This document shows, piece after piece, positions 54,326 through 62,533 of a DNA stretch of 64,000 nt. Position 1 is the stretch's first letter. Each line of letters begins with the position of its first letter. The stretch is from Polyangiaceae bacterium UTPRO1. GTDB taxonomy: Bacteria > Desulfobacterota > Binatia > UTPRO1. A program made the position numbers and the translations under genes. Where the stretch lies: assembly GCA_002050235.1 (NCBI GenBank), contig MWST01000038.1, forward strand, positions 38,379 through 102,378. Reading direction: 5' to 3'. Below the pieces are notes generated by a model. The model was not told the DNA's origin. It saw only the letters and a program-made list of their open reading frames with translations, and searched no databases.

Positions 54326-56877
54326 TCGCCCTCTTCTTCACCGTGAGCCTGCCGTATCTTCGCGCCCACGCCGGCCGCATCCTCCTCACCTTGCTCGGGG
54401 TCATCATCGGCGTTCAGGGGATGGTCGCCATGGGCGCTTTGAACCGCTCGATCATCGCGAGCTTCGAAGCCGGGCTCGAGGCGATCGCCGGCGACGCCAG
54501 GCTGCAGATCGCGGGAGCCGAGACCGGCATCCCCGATACGCTCGCCGAAGAAGCGCTGCGGGTTCCCGGCGTCACCAGCGCCGTCGCCGTCGTCGACGGC
54601 TCGTTGACGGCGGCCTCCGATCCGTCGCTGCGCATCCGCACCTTCGGCATCGACCTCCTCGGCATGGTCGGCACGCGCAGCCCGCAGTTCCCGCGCGAGC
54701 ACGTCCACATCCCCGACGAGCTGCGCTTCGTGAACGCCCTCGACTCGATCGCCCTCGGGACGCCTCTCCTCGAGCGCCTCGGAGTAGCGGTCGGCGATAC
54801 CGTGCGGCTCGCGACGCCGAGCGGCGTCCGCAGCTACGTCGTCCGCGGCACGCTCGACGACTTCGGACCGACCAAGCTCTACGGCGGCCTCGTCGCTCTC
54901 CTCGACCTCCCGGCCGCCGAGGACGTCTTCCTGAGCCCCGGCCTCGCGCAAACGATCTTCATCCACGGCGACCCCGCGGTCGACACCGATACCCTGGCGA
55001 CGCGGCTCCGGACCGCCATCGGCGACCGCGCCCGCGTCGAGCGCACCGAAGCGCGGGGCCAGCAGATGGATGCGCTCCTCGGCAGCATCCGCATCGCCCT
55101 TGCCCTGGCGAGCCTGGTGACGATGATCACCGCCTTCTTCATCATCTACGAGACCATCACCATCTCGATCGAGCAGCGCCGGCGCGAGATCGCCGTCACC
55201 CGCTCCCTGGGCTTCACCCGGCGTGCGATAGCCGGCGTCTTCGTGCTCGAATCGCTGCTCCTCGGACTCCTCGGCGCCGCCGGCGGCGTGGCCGGAGGGT
55301 ACCTATTGGCGCGGCTGTCGCTCGCCACGGCGGTGGCCGGCGTGAGCGGCATGTACTTCACGGTGGCGCCGGGCGAGGTGTCGCTGCCTCTCCGGGAAAC
55401 GCTCGTCGCCATCGGCCTCGGTATCCTCGTCTGCATCGCCGCCGGCATCGCCCCGGCGCTCGGCGCCGCCCGCGAGCCCGTCGCTCCGGTGCTGCGATCG
55501 GCGCGCGGAGCCCGCACGACGACGCGATCCCCCTGGAGCCCCGGTCGCGGCCTGGCAGCGATCATCGCCGCCCTGGTGGTGTTCATGGCCGACCTCAGGC
55601 TCCCGACCGCGGGAGCCAAGACCGCCTGGATCATCCTCGGCCACGCCCTCTTCCTCTTCGGCATGGCGTTCCTCGCCCCGGGATTCGTGCGCGCCGCGTC
55701 CCTGCTGGCGGCGTGGGTCGGGTCGCGGGCGGATCTCACCGTCAGCCTGGCAACCGACTTCTTCGTCCGCCAACCGCGCCGGGTCGCCGCCGCAGCCTCG
55801 GCGATCATGGTCGGGTACACGCTGGTCGTCGTCCTCGGCGCCGTCGTCCACAGCATCAACGCGACCCTCTCCGCCTGGCTCTATCGCACCTTCGGAGCCG
55901 AGATCAGCGTCGGAACGTCACCGGGCCTGAGCAGCGCCAGCTTCGACCCCGGGCTCGCCGAGGACCTGCGCCGCCTCCCCGGCGTCGGCTCGGTCGAGAT
56001 CTATCGCAAGAAGCTCTTCATCTATGGAGACCGGCCGGTCGTGATCGCGGCCTTCGATCGCGCCAACCGCCCCGACGGCAACCCCCTGCTCCTCGTCGCG
56101 GCGGCGGCCAATGCCTACGAGGACGCCGCGCGCGGCGACGCGGTCATGGTGAGCGAGAGCTTCGCGTTCCGTTACGGCGCCGGCCTCGGCGCGGCGCTCG
56201 ACCTCGACACCCCGTCCGGCCGCCGGAGCTTCCGCATCGTCGGCATCGCCCGCGACTACACCATGGACGTCGGCACCATCCTGGTGGACATCGACGTCTA
56301 CCGTGAGCTCTGGCGCGATGCGCGCTTGACCTACGCCCACGTGTGGCCGGCGCCCGGGGCCGACGTCGCCGCGCTCCGCGAGGTCGTGAACCGGGCGGCG
56401 CACGACGACCCTAACGTCACCGTGGTCACCAACGCCGAGTTCCGGAGCGAGGTCGAGGCGCGCATCGGCGACCTCCTGCGGGTGCTGGGATCGCTGCAGG
56501 TCTTCGCCTGCGCCGTCGCCGTCCTCGGCGTCGTCAATTTCGTCCTCGCCGCGCTCCTCGATCGCCGGCGCGAGATCGCCGTCCTTCGCAGCGTCGGCCT
56601 CACCGCGTCCGAGCTCGGGAGGATCATCATGACCGAGGGCGCCATGGTCGGCGCCGTCGGCGCCGGCGTCGGACTCATCGCCGGGATCCCGGCGTCCTAC
56701 TTCATGGTGAAGCATTCGATGCTCGTGGCCATGGGGTGGTCGCTCGACTTCCGCTTCCCCGTCGTGCTCGCATTGACGACGCTCGTTGCGATCACCATCG
56801 CCGCTGCCCTTGCCGCCTATTTCCCGGCGCGGCACATCACGCGCGGCGCCATCCTGGCCGGGCTCGAGATGGAGTAA
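54322..56877 (+). CDS. FtsX/MacB-like ABC transporter permease (YbbP-type)
   Basis: The 851-residue protein starts at a GTG overlapping the prenyl synthase stop. It has an N-terminal helix (LPYLRAHAGRILLTLLGVIIGVQG), a large extracytoplasmic domain (about 35-250), an FtsX core (about 255-390, with the coupling sequence SIEQRRREIAVTRSLGFTRRAIAGVFVLES), a second helix pair, a second extracytoplasmic domain (about 510-715) and a second FtsX core (LLDRRREIAVLRSVGLTASELGRIIMTEGAM). About ten membrane segments are seen. This duplicated type does not form a classical channel; it uses ATP in the cytoplasm to drive extraction or movement of lipids or lipoproteins in the periplasm. Confidence 0.87.
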   Translation: MIALFFTVSLPYLRAHAGRILLTLLGVIIGVQGMVAMGALNRSIIASFEAGLEAIAGDARLQIAGAETGIPDTLAEEALRVPGVTSAVAVVDGSLTAASDPSLRIRTFGIDLLGMVGTRSPQFPREHVHIPDELRFVNALDSIALGTPLLERLGVAVGDTVRLATPSGVRSYVVRGTLDDFGPTKLYGGLVALLDLPAAEDVFLSPGLAQTIFIHGDPAVDTDTLATRLRTAIGDRARVERTEARGQQMDALLGSIRIALALASLVTMITAFFIIYETITISIEQRRREIAVTRSLGFTRRAIAGVFVLESLLLGLLGAAGGVAGGYLLARLSLATAVAGVSGMYFTVAPGEVSLPLRETLVAIGLGILVCIAAGIAPALGAAREPVAPVLRSARGARTTTRSPWSPGRGLAAIIAALVVFMADLRLPTAGAKTAWIILGHALFLFGMAFLAPGFVRAASLLAAWVGSRADLTVSLATDFFVRQPRRVAAAASAIMVGYTLVVVLGAVVHSINATLSAWLYRTFGAEISVGTSPGLSSASFDPGLAEDLRRLPGVGSVEIYRKKLFIYGDRPVVIAAFDRANRPDGNPLLLVAAAANAYEDAARGDAVMVSESFAFRYGAGLGAALDLDTPSGRRSFRIVGIARDYTMDVGTILVDIDVYRELWRDARLTYAHVWPAPGADVAALREVVNRAAHDDPNVTVVTNAEFRSEVEARIGDLLRVLGSLQVFACAVAVLGVVNFVLAALLDRRREIAVLRSVGLTASELGRIIMTEGAMVGAVGAGVGLIAGIPASYFMVKHSMLVAMGWSLDFRFPVVLALTTLVAITIAAALAAYFPARHITRGAILAGLEME

Positions 56878-56881
56878 GAGC

Positions 56882-57598
56882 GTGCGCGAGATCCTGATTC
56901 GCTTCGACGGCGTCGAGAAGGTGTACGCAGCGGGAGCGGGAAGCGTGCGCGCGGTCGACCACCTCGATCTCGGCATCCTGCGCGGCGAGTTCCTGACGCT
57001 GACCGGGCCGAGCGGCTCCGGGAAGAGCACGGTGCTGAACCTCATGGCCGGGCTCGACTCGCCGACCGCGGGCGAGATCACGATCGACGGCCAGCGGCTC
57101 GCGGCCATGTCCGACGATGCGCTCACCATCTTCCGGCGCCGCAAGCTCGGGATCATCTTCCAGTTCTTCAACCTGCTGCCGACGCTGACCGCGGCCGAGA
57201 ACGTGGCCCTGCCGCTGCGCGCCGACCGCCGGCCGCGGGCGGAGATCGCGGAGCGGGTGGCGGCAGCGCTCGGCGCCGTCGCCATGGGGCACCGGGCCCG
57301 CCACCGCCCGGCCGAGCTCTCGGGCGGCGAGATGCAGCGGGTCGCGATCGCGCGCGCGCTCGTCATCGACCCGATCGTGCTCCTCGCCGACGAGCCGACC
57401 GGCAACCTCGACTCCAAGATGGGCCAGGAGATCCTCGAGCTCGTGAAAGGCATGAGCGAGCGCACCGGCGTCACCGTGGTGCTGGTGACCCACGATCTCA
57501 GGGCGGCGGCCTACGGAGACCGCATGATCACGCTCCGCGACGGGCGCATCATCGACGAGGTGACCGGGCCGCGGCACGAAACCGTTCACCACGCCTGA
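56882..57598 (+). CDS. ABC transporter ATP-binding protein (LolD/YbbA/MacB-type)
   Basis: The 238-residue protein has Walker A GPSGSGKST (42-50), Q-loop IIFQFFNLLPTLTAAENVALP (typical of the LolD/MacB/YbbA group), signature LSGGEMQRVAIARAL, Walker B VLLADEPTGNLDS and H-loop VTHDLRAAAYGDR. It powers the upstream permease. The GTG start has GGAG 7 nt upstream, within the permease's last codons. It closes the padR - prenyl synthase - permease - ATPase operon. Confidence 0.92.
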   Translation: MREILIRFDGVEKVYAAGAGSVRAVDHLDLGILRGEFLTLTGPSGSGKSTVLNLMAGLDSPTAGEITIDGQRLAAMSDDALTIFRRRKLGIIFQFFNLLPTLTAAENVALPLRADRRPRAEIAERVAAALGAVAMGHRARHRPAELSGGEMQRVAIARALVIDPIVLLADEPTGNLDSKMGQEILELVKGMSERTGVTVVLVTHDLRAAAYGDRMITLRDGRIIDEVTGPRHETVHHA

Positions 57599-57724
57599 CG
57601 GCCTCTTCCGATCGGCGGTCGTGACAGGCAAGATCGCCGGCCGCCGGCGCGCCGCGCCCGGCGACGACCCGCATGCGCGGCAGCGGACCATAGCAGCGCG
57701 GCATCGACACCGGACGAACGGGCC

Positions 57725-58681
57725 ATGACGACGACTCGAAATTCGGATGCGGTAGGGCTGCGCCTGGTGATCGCCTACAAGTTCGTCAAGGCCGGCGCCG
57801 AGCTCGTGCTCGCGACGCTGCTCCCCTTCGTAGCGCGGAGCGCGCTCCGCGACCTGGCAGCGCTCCTCGGCCGGCACGTCGCCGGCGCCTGGAGCCTGCG
57901 CACGAGCGAGCTTCTGACGCACGCCGACACGCCGCGCGCGGTGGCGCTGACGGCCCTGGCGCTAGCGCTCGACGGCGTACTGACGCTCGCCGAGGGATGG
58001 GCTCTCCACTGCCGCTTCGCCTGGGCACCGTGGGTAGTCGTGATCTCCACCGGTTCGCTGCTGCCGTTCGAGGGCTTCGAGCTGGCGCGGGCGCCGCACC
58101 CGCTGCGGCTCCTGGTCTTCGTCGTCAATCTCGCGATCGTGTGGTACTTGGCCGCCGGGCGGCGAGCGCGGCATAGTGCGCGCCCGATGCCGCTCGCGGC
58201 GCTACAGGACCTCCTCGACCGCAGCGCCCGCACGGCGACGCCGGCGGTCGCCGACTCGATCGCGCACCCGACCCGGCGGATGACGGCGGCCGAGCTCGTC
58301 GAGTTCTGGAAGAGCGCCCGCATCATGGCGATGACGACGGTCGGCGCGAACGGCCAACCGCACTCGGCGCCGGTGCACTCGACGCTCGTGGGCACGACGC
58401 TCTCGCTCGTGATCTACGACAACACCGTCCGTCGCCGGGACCTGAGAACCAACCCGCGCGTCTCCTTCACCACCTGGAAGGACGGTGCGGTAGCGATCCT
58501 CTACGGCCGTGCCCGCGAGGTCCCGGGAAGCCTCCGCGACGCCCGGCACGGAGGCGGCGGAGCGCCGCGGCGGGTGGTGGCGATCGAGGTCGAGCTGACG
58601 CGCGCCTACGCGATGCGGGCGCCGGAGCCCGCAGGCGACGCCGGCCGGGAGCGTCTTTCGCTCGCTCCGCCCGTAGTCTAG
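57725..58681 (+). CDS. DUF2127-like membrane domain fused to PNPOx-like domain
   Basis: The 318-residue protein joins two domains in one frame. Residues 1-150 form an integral-membrane DUF2127-like part: GLRLVIAYKFVKAGAELVLATLLPFV, TALALALDGVLTLAEGWALHCRFAWAPWVVVISTGSLLPFEGFEL and LLVFVVNLAIVWYLA. Residues 155-318 form a pyridoxamine-phosphate-oxidase-like split barrel: MTAAELVEFWKSARIMAMTTVGANGQPHSAPVHSTLVG, LSLVIYDNTVRRRDLRTNPRVSFTTWKDG, AVAILYGRAREV. An internal ATG at 58187 begins the second domain, so a separate product is possible. Flavin or F420 chemistry tied to the membrane is inferred. The gene stands apart from the ABC operon (126-nt gap). Confidence 0.72.
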   Translation: MTTTRNSDAVGLRLVIAYKFVKAGAELVLATLLPFVARSALRDLAALLGRHVAGAWSLRTSELLTHADTPRAVALTALALALDGVLTLAEGWALHCRFAWAPWVVVISTGSLLPFEGFELARAPHPLRLLVFVVNLAIVWYLAAGRRARHSARPMPLAALQDLLDRSARTATPAVADSIAHPTRRMTAAELVEFWKSARIMAMTTVGANGQPHSAPVHSTLVGTTLSLVIYDNTVRRRDLRTNPRVSFTTWKDGAVAILYGRAREVPGSLRDARHGGGGAPRRVVAIEVELTRAYAMRAPEPAGDAGRERLSLAPPVV

Positions 58682-58729
58682 AGTCGCGCCCCGCACGATC
58701 AGCCGCCGCTGGAGGAAGGAGCCTTTCTG

Positions 58730-59203
58730 ATGAATCCCCGCGTCACCACCATCGTCATCGGTGTGCTCACCACGGTCATGGGTGTGTTCGCACTGCTCTA
58801 CCCGGAGACGGTCATGAACCGGATCACGGGCTTCGCGGTCGCCCAGAGCTTCTCCGCGAACTTCGTCCACGGCGAGCTCCGCGCCACCTACGGCGGCATC
58901 TTCACCGTGCTCGGGATCTACACCATCCTCGGCGCGCTCGACCCGGCAACCAACCGCGGCCGCATCCTCATGATCGGCCTCGTCTGGCTCGGCATCTGCC
59001 TCGGCCGGCTCTACGGCGTCGCCGCCGACGGCAACCCCGGCTGGTGGGGCTGGCTCTTCGCGGTCTTCGAAGCCGGCGTCGGCGGCCTCCTGATCGCGGT
59101 CTCGCAGATGACGCCGGAAGCCCCGGCGGCGATCACCCGACCGACCTACACACCGCCGCCCCCGCCGCCTACCACGCCGACCGCGACCGCACCCGTCGTC
59201 TAG
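58730..59203 (+). CDS. DUF4345-like four-helix membrane protein
   Basis: The 157-residue protein has four hydrophobic helices (about 6-26, 50-70, 77-97 and 103-125). The features VLTTVMGVFALLYPETVM, HGELRATYGGIFTVLGIYTIL and RLYGVAADGNPGWWGWLFAVFEAG fit the DUF4345 type. Its function is unknown. A Pro/Thr-rich cytoplasmic or periplasmic tail (PTYTPPPPPPTTPTATAP) ends the chain. A double purine-rich ribosome site (GGAGGAAGGAG) precedes the ATG. Confidence 0.75.
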   Translation: MNPRVTTIVIGVLTTVMGVFALLYPETVMNRITGFAVAQSFSANFVHGELRATYGGIFTVLGIYTILGALDPATNRGRILMIGLVWLGICLGRLYGVAADGNPGWWGWLFAVFEAGVGGLLIAVSQMTPEAPAAITRPTYTPPPPPPTTPTATAPVV

Positions 59204-59269
59204 CAGCAGCGCATTTCCTTGACGGGCGCGCGCCCGGCGACTACAGGCACCAACCGAGGAGTAGAGCCT

Positions 59270-59800
59270 ATGCCCCATCTTCGCACTCGCCTGCTGCTGA
59301 TACTCGTGCTCGGCATGCTCGGCGCAGACGTTCTCCCGGCGCGAGCTCTTTTTCTCACGTACGACCTGACGGGGGAATGGACCGGCAAGGTAACCTGCAA
59401 GACCTTCGCCGGCGTCAAATCCAAGAGCACGACCATCGTCCAGATGCACGTGACGCAGAGCGGGCAGCAGATCGGGATGGTGATCGACTCCCCCTCCGGC
59501 AGCCGCCTGTACGCCGGGCTCGCCAACCCGAGCCTCAAGAAGCCGGGGGAGAAAGGCGAGATGGCGGTCGTATCGTGCGGCACCAGCGACGACACCGTCT
59601 CCGGCCTCGGCGGCGAGCTCGGACGCCTGATCGTGGCGACCGCCAAGCCGCCCAAGACCAAAGCGACGCTGAAAGGAATCTCGCTCTGCTTCGAGCTGCC
59701 CAACCCGGCTCCCCTGCCCCAGTTCGGCACCTGCAAGTGGTCGATGAAGCGAACGAGCAAAGTCGATCCCAACGTGGCGACGACGTGCGAGCCATCATGA
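59270..59800 (+). CDS. secreted four-cysteine protein, tandem paralogue A
   Basis: I recognise no family. The 176-residue protein has a signal peptide (RLLLILVLGMLGADVLPARA, 1-26) and a predicted beta-rich mature domain starting DLTGEWTGKVTCKTFAG. It shares with the next protein W-x-G-x3-C, a central Q-x-G-x2-I, KP-x3-GE-x-A-x-V-x-CGT-x-D, GR-x-I, LKG-x-S, G-x-CKWS-x-KR and a final T-C. Four shared cysteines suggest two conserved disulfides. It resembles calycin-like small binding proteins in shape only. ATG 59270 is chosen over an upstream in-frame ATG because GAGGAG lies 8 nt before it. It is translationally coupled to paralogue B. Confidence 0.72.
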   Translation: MPHLRTRLLLILVLGMLGADVLPARALFLTYDLTGEWTGKVTCKTFAGVKSKSTTIVQMHVTQSGQQIGMVIDSPSGSRLYAGLANPSLKKPGEKGEMAVVSCGTSDDTVSGLGGELGRLIVATAKPPKTKATLKGISLCFELPNPAPLPQFGTCKWSMKRTSKVDPNVATTCEPS

Positions 59801-60354
59801 CCCGGCACCGCCGGCTCTTGATGCTCGCCGTAGCTCCGCTCCTCCTGATCGGCGTGCGCGTGCATGCCGGCACCTCCGCCGCGCTCGCCGGCGGCACCTG
59901 GCGCGGGGTCATGAAGTGTACGGCCTTCTACGCCGGCACAAAGGAAAGATACGGCGGTGACACGCTGACGGTACGCATCACCCAGAACGGAACGCACCTC
60001 GGGATCGCGGTCGACTACCCGGACTACGGGAGCGGAGCCTGGACCGACACCTACGCCGCGATCCTCACTCCCGACCTGGCGAAGCCCAGTAGCAACGGCG
60101 AAGTGGCGCTCGTCCACTGCGGCACCAACGACCGTCTGGGCGAAGAAGGGGGCCCGAACGACGTCTTCGACGAGATCGGCCGCATGACCATCAAGGTGAA
60201 GCCGGAACAGGTGAAGGGGAGTCTCAAGGGCTTCTCGATCTACTCCGATCCCTTCATCGGGTCGGAGACCGAGGTCGGGAGCTGCAAGTGGTCGTTCAAG
60301 CGCGTCGACGCCGCTCCCCCGGCGGATCCCGTTTCCGTGACCTGCCCGGACTAG
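59797..60354 (+). CDS. secreted four-cysteine protein, tandem paralogue B
   Basis: The 185-residue protein has a signal peptide (RRLLMLAVAPLLLIGVRVHA, 1-24) and a mature domain homologous to paralogue A: GGTWRGVMKCTAFYAG, VRITQNGTHLGIAVDYP, KPSSNGEVALVHCGTNDRLGEEGG, GRMTIKVKPEQVKGSLKGFS, and EVGSCKWSFKRVDA, ending VTCPD. The four shared cysteines are all kept. The ATG overlaps the stop of paralogue A (ATGA). The two are clearly diverged, so the duplication is not recent. A hairpin follows the gene. The function is unknown; extracellular or periplasmic ligand binding is a guess from the fold type. Confidence 0.72.
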   Translation: MTRHRRLLMLAVAPLLLIGVRVHAGTSAALAGGTWRGVMKCTAFYAGTKERYGGDTLTVRITQNGTHLGIAVDYPDYGSGAWTDTYAAILTPDLAKPSSNGEVALVHCGTNDRLGEEGGPNDVFDEIGRMTIKVKPEQVKGSLKGFSIYSDPFIGSETEVGSCKWSFKRVDAAPPADPVSVTCPD

Positions 60355-60392
60355 CGATCCCCCCGGGCGGCGCCACCGCCGCCGCCTGCCGT

Positions 60393-60409
60393 GGCCGCGC
60401 GGCGCGGCC
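60393..60409. terminator. hairpin between converging genes
   Basis: GGCCGCG-CGG-CGCGGCC is a perfect 7-bp stem in the 85-nt gap between the secreted-protein pair and the patatin gene. No U-run is present. Confidence 0.35.
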
Positions 60410-60439
60410 GGCACGCCGGCGCCGGCCCGCGGCCGGTAT

Positions 60440-61345
60440 CTAGTCGAAGCGTCCAGCCGCCACCGCTCGGGCGACGGCGCGATGGCCGGCGTCGAGACAG
60501 TGCAGCACCGCTTCGGGAAGGGCGCGCACTCGTCCGATCGGCAGCGGCGCTTGCGGATGGATCACGGTGAGGCGCGCTCGCGCCGAGGTCGGGATCGTAT
60601 GCGGCCTGGCAGCGAAGGGCCGCTTCCAGATCCGCCCCTGCGGATCGGCAACGACGACCACGGCGCGCTCGCAGCCGGCAGCGAACGCAGCTTCGTAGGG
60701 AACGTTGTCGATGAGGCCGCCGTCCGCGTAGTAGCGCCCCGCGACCGGCAACGGATACCCATAGATGCCGGGCAGGTAGTTGGACGCCATCAGGCTCGCG
60801 AAGAAGGCTTGGCGGTCGTCCCAGCCGTCGAAGAAGTGGAGGCGGCGGTCGCGGAGCGCCAGCGCCCCGATGCGGAGCCGGACTCCGGAGTCGGAAAGGC
60901 GCTCGAAGCGGAGCCGGCGCATCGGTATCCGGCGCACGATCTCGGGAAAATTGGACGGCGTCCCGTAGCGCCAGAGGTTCTTTAGCCGGAGCTTCGGGGC
61001 GCGCGCCACCGCGATCCAGAAGCTGCGCATCTCGGCGATCTGCTCGGTAGCGATGCAGGCAGCGTTCCAGGCACCCGAGGAGATGCCGACGACGACCTCG
61101 AAGCGGACGCCGCGCGCGTGCAGGGCTTCGATGACGCCGACCTGGAAGGCGCCGCGGAGAAATCCTCCCGAGAGCACGAGCCCGAGGCGGCGGGTCACCT
61201 GTCGCAGCGCCTCATGGCTCGCGGCCGCAGGGTCGAGCGCGTAAGGTGCGAGGCGTCCCGCAAACGCTCCGAGTCGCAGCACCTCATGGGTCGCGGCGGC
61301 AGGGTCAAGTCCCACAGGACTGCGGTCGGAGTGTCTCCCGGCCAC
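60440..61345 (-). CDS. patatin-like phospholipase with repeated N-terminal segment
   Basis: The 301-residue protein has the patatin Ser-Asp dyad: the oxyanion Gly-rich loop LSGGFLRGAFQVG (58-70), GISSG with nucleophile Ser89, and ADGGLIDN with Asp208. It should hydrolyse acyl esters of (phospho)lipids in the cytoplasm or at the membrane. The first 50 residues, before the catalytic domain, contain two copies of LDPAAA(T/S)HE(V/A)LR, and a third lies upstream of the GTG start. The true start may be this GTG (61345) or a GTG after the repeats (residue 50). It follows the alcohol dehydrogenase gene by 36 nt in the same direction. Confidence 0.8.
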   Translation of the reverse strand: MAGRHSDRSPVGLDPAAATHEVLRLGAFAGRLAPYALDPAAASHEALRQVTRRLGLVLSGGFLRGAFQVGVIEALHARGVRFEVVVGISSGAWNAACIATEQIAEMRSFWIAVARAPKLRLKNLWRYGTPSNFPEIVRRIPMRRLRFERLSDSGVRLRIGALALRDRRLHFFDGWDDRQAFFASLMASNYLPGIYGYPLPVAGRYYADGGLIDNVPYEAAFAAGCERAVVVVADPQGRIWKRPFAARPHTIPTSARARLTVIHPQAPLPIGRVRALPEAVLHCLDAGHRAVARAVAAGRFD

Positions 61346-61380
61346 CTCTCGTAGCGCCTCATGGCTCGCGACGGCGGGCC
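61201..61380. repeat. three direct repeats of about 34 bp at the patatin start
   Basis: Copies lie at 61201-61234, 61273-61306 and about 61347-61380, 72-74 bp apart. Copies 1 and 2 share GTCGCAGC(G/A)CCTCATGG(C/G)TCGCGGC(C/G)GCAGGGTC. On the minus strand all three are in the patatin frame and encode PA(A/V)A(S/T)HE(A/V)LR, but the outer copy lies before the GTG start and after the upstream stop. Confidence 0.7.
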
Positions 61381-61381
61381 C

Positions 61382-62533
61382 TCACGCGTCCGGCGCCAGG
61401 ACGACGCGCGGCCGCACGGCAGTGCCGGCGGCGAGCGCCGCGAACGCATCGTTCACGCGCTCGAGCGGGTAGTCGGGCCCGGCCATCGCCTCGAGGTCGA
61501 GCGCGCCGCGGCGGACGCAGGCAAAGAGCTTCGGGAAGTCGCGGGCCGGATCGGCGGAGCCATGGATCGAGCCGCGCAGGGATTTGTCGAGGAGGAGCGC
61601 GATCATCGGGATCCGCACCTCCTCGGTGAAGCGCGGGAGGCCGACGGCGACGGCGCGGCCGCCCGGCGCCAGGGCATCGAACGCCTGGCGCACGGCGGCG
61701 CCCGTGCCGACCGCTTCGATCGCCAGGTCGACGCCCCCCTCGGTGAGCGCCTGGATGGCGGTCACGGGATCGCCGTCGTCGGCGCCGACGAGATCGGTGG
61801 CCCCGAGCCTCCCGGCCAGACGCAGGCGCGCGCGGTTCGGGTCGACGGCGACGATCCGCGCCGCGCCGGCGATGCGCGCGCCCTGGATCGCCGAGAGCCC
61901 GACGCCGCCGCAGCCGAAGACGGCGACGCTCTCGCCCCAGCGCACCGCGCCGGTGATGACCGCGGCGCCGAAGCCCGTCGTCACCCCGCAGCCGACGGAG
62001 CACACCGTCGGCAGCGGCAGGTCCGCCGGCACCGGGATCGCGGTGCGCTCGCCGACGACGACGAGCTCCGCCAGACCCGAGATGCCCATGTAGCGGCCGA
62101 GGGTCCGGCCGGCGAGCGTCAGGGATCCGTCGGCGGCGTCGGTCCGCATCGCTGCGCAGAGGTGCGTCCGCCCCGCCCTGCAGGCGCGGCAGCGCCCGCA
62201 GCGGGGAATCCAGGCGAGCACCACCCGCTCGCCGACGGCGCGCCCGGCGACGCCGGGGCCGAGGCTCTCGATGACGCCTGCGGCCTCGTGGCCGAGAACT
62301 GCCGGGAAGGCGATCCCCTCCCCCGTCCGCCACACGTGCAGGTCGCTGGCGCAGATGCCGCAGGCGACGAGGCGCACGCGCACCTCGCCGGGACCCGGCG
62401 CCCGCACCGTGACCTCCTCGACCCGAAGCGGCGCGCCGGCCGCGGCGGCGACCGCCGCCCGCGCCCGCACGTAGCCGCCGACGGCAGCCGCACCGGCGGC
62501 GTCCGGCAAGCGCCGCTCTTCCTCGCGAGTCAC
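61382..62533 (-). CDS. zinc-dependent alcohol dehydrogenase (MDR)
   Basis: The 383-residue protein has the catalytic-zinc ligands in VACGICASDLH and LGHEAAGVIE, the structural-zinc cysteines in CGRCRACRAGRTHLC, the class-III-like SVGCGVTTGFGAAVITGAV, and the coenzyme-binding VAVFGCGGVGLSAIQGARIAGA followed by IVAVDPNRARL (Asp for NAD). It oxidises an alcohol, probably medium or long chain. It starts at a GTG overlapping the stop of the next dehydrogenase gene (GTGA). The N terminus is about 20 residues longer than usual. It forms one operon with the second dehydrogenase, an acyl-CoA synthetase and the patatin. Confidence 0.88.
   Translation of the reverse strand: MTREEERRLPDAAGAAAVGGYVRARAAVAAAAGAPLRVEEVTVRAPGPGEVRVRLVACGICASDLHVWRTGEGIAFPAVLGHEAAGVIESLGPGVAGRAVGERVVLAWIPRCGRCRACRAGRTHLCAAMRTDAADGSLTLAGRTLGRYMGISGLAELVVVGERTAIPVPADLPLPTVCSVGCGVTTGFGAAVITGAVRWGESVAVFGCGGVGLSAIQGARIAGAARIVAVDPNRARLRLAGRLGATDLVGADDGDPVTAIQALTEGGVDLAIEAVGTGAAVRQAFDALAPGGRAVAVGLPRFTEEVRIPMIALLLDKSLRGSIHGSADPARDFPKLFACVRRGALDLEAMAGPDYPLERVNDAFAALAAGTAVRPRVVLAPDA

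Noticed and set aside
57635..57649. CGCCGG-CCG-CCGGCG hairpin after the ABC operon as a terminator
   Set aside because: The stem is only 6 bp in a run of GC-rich sequence with several alternative pairings and no U-run, so it is not distinguishable from background.
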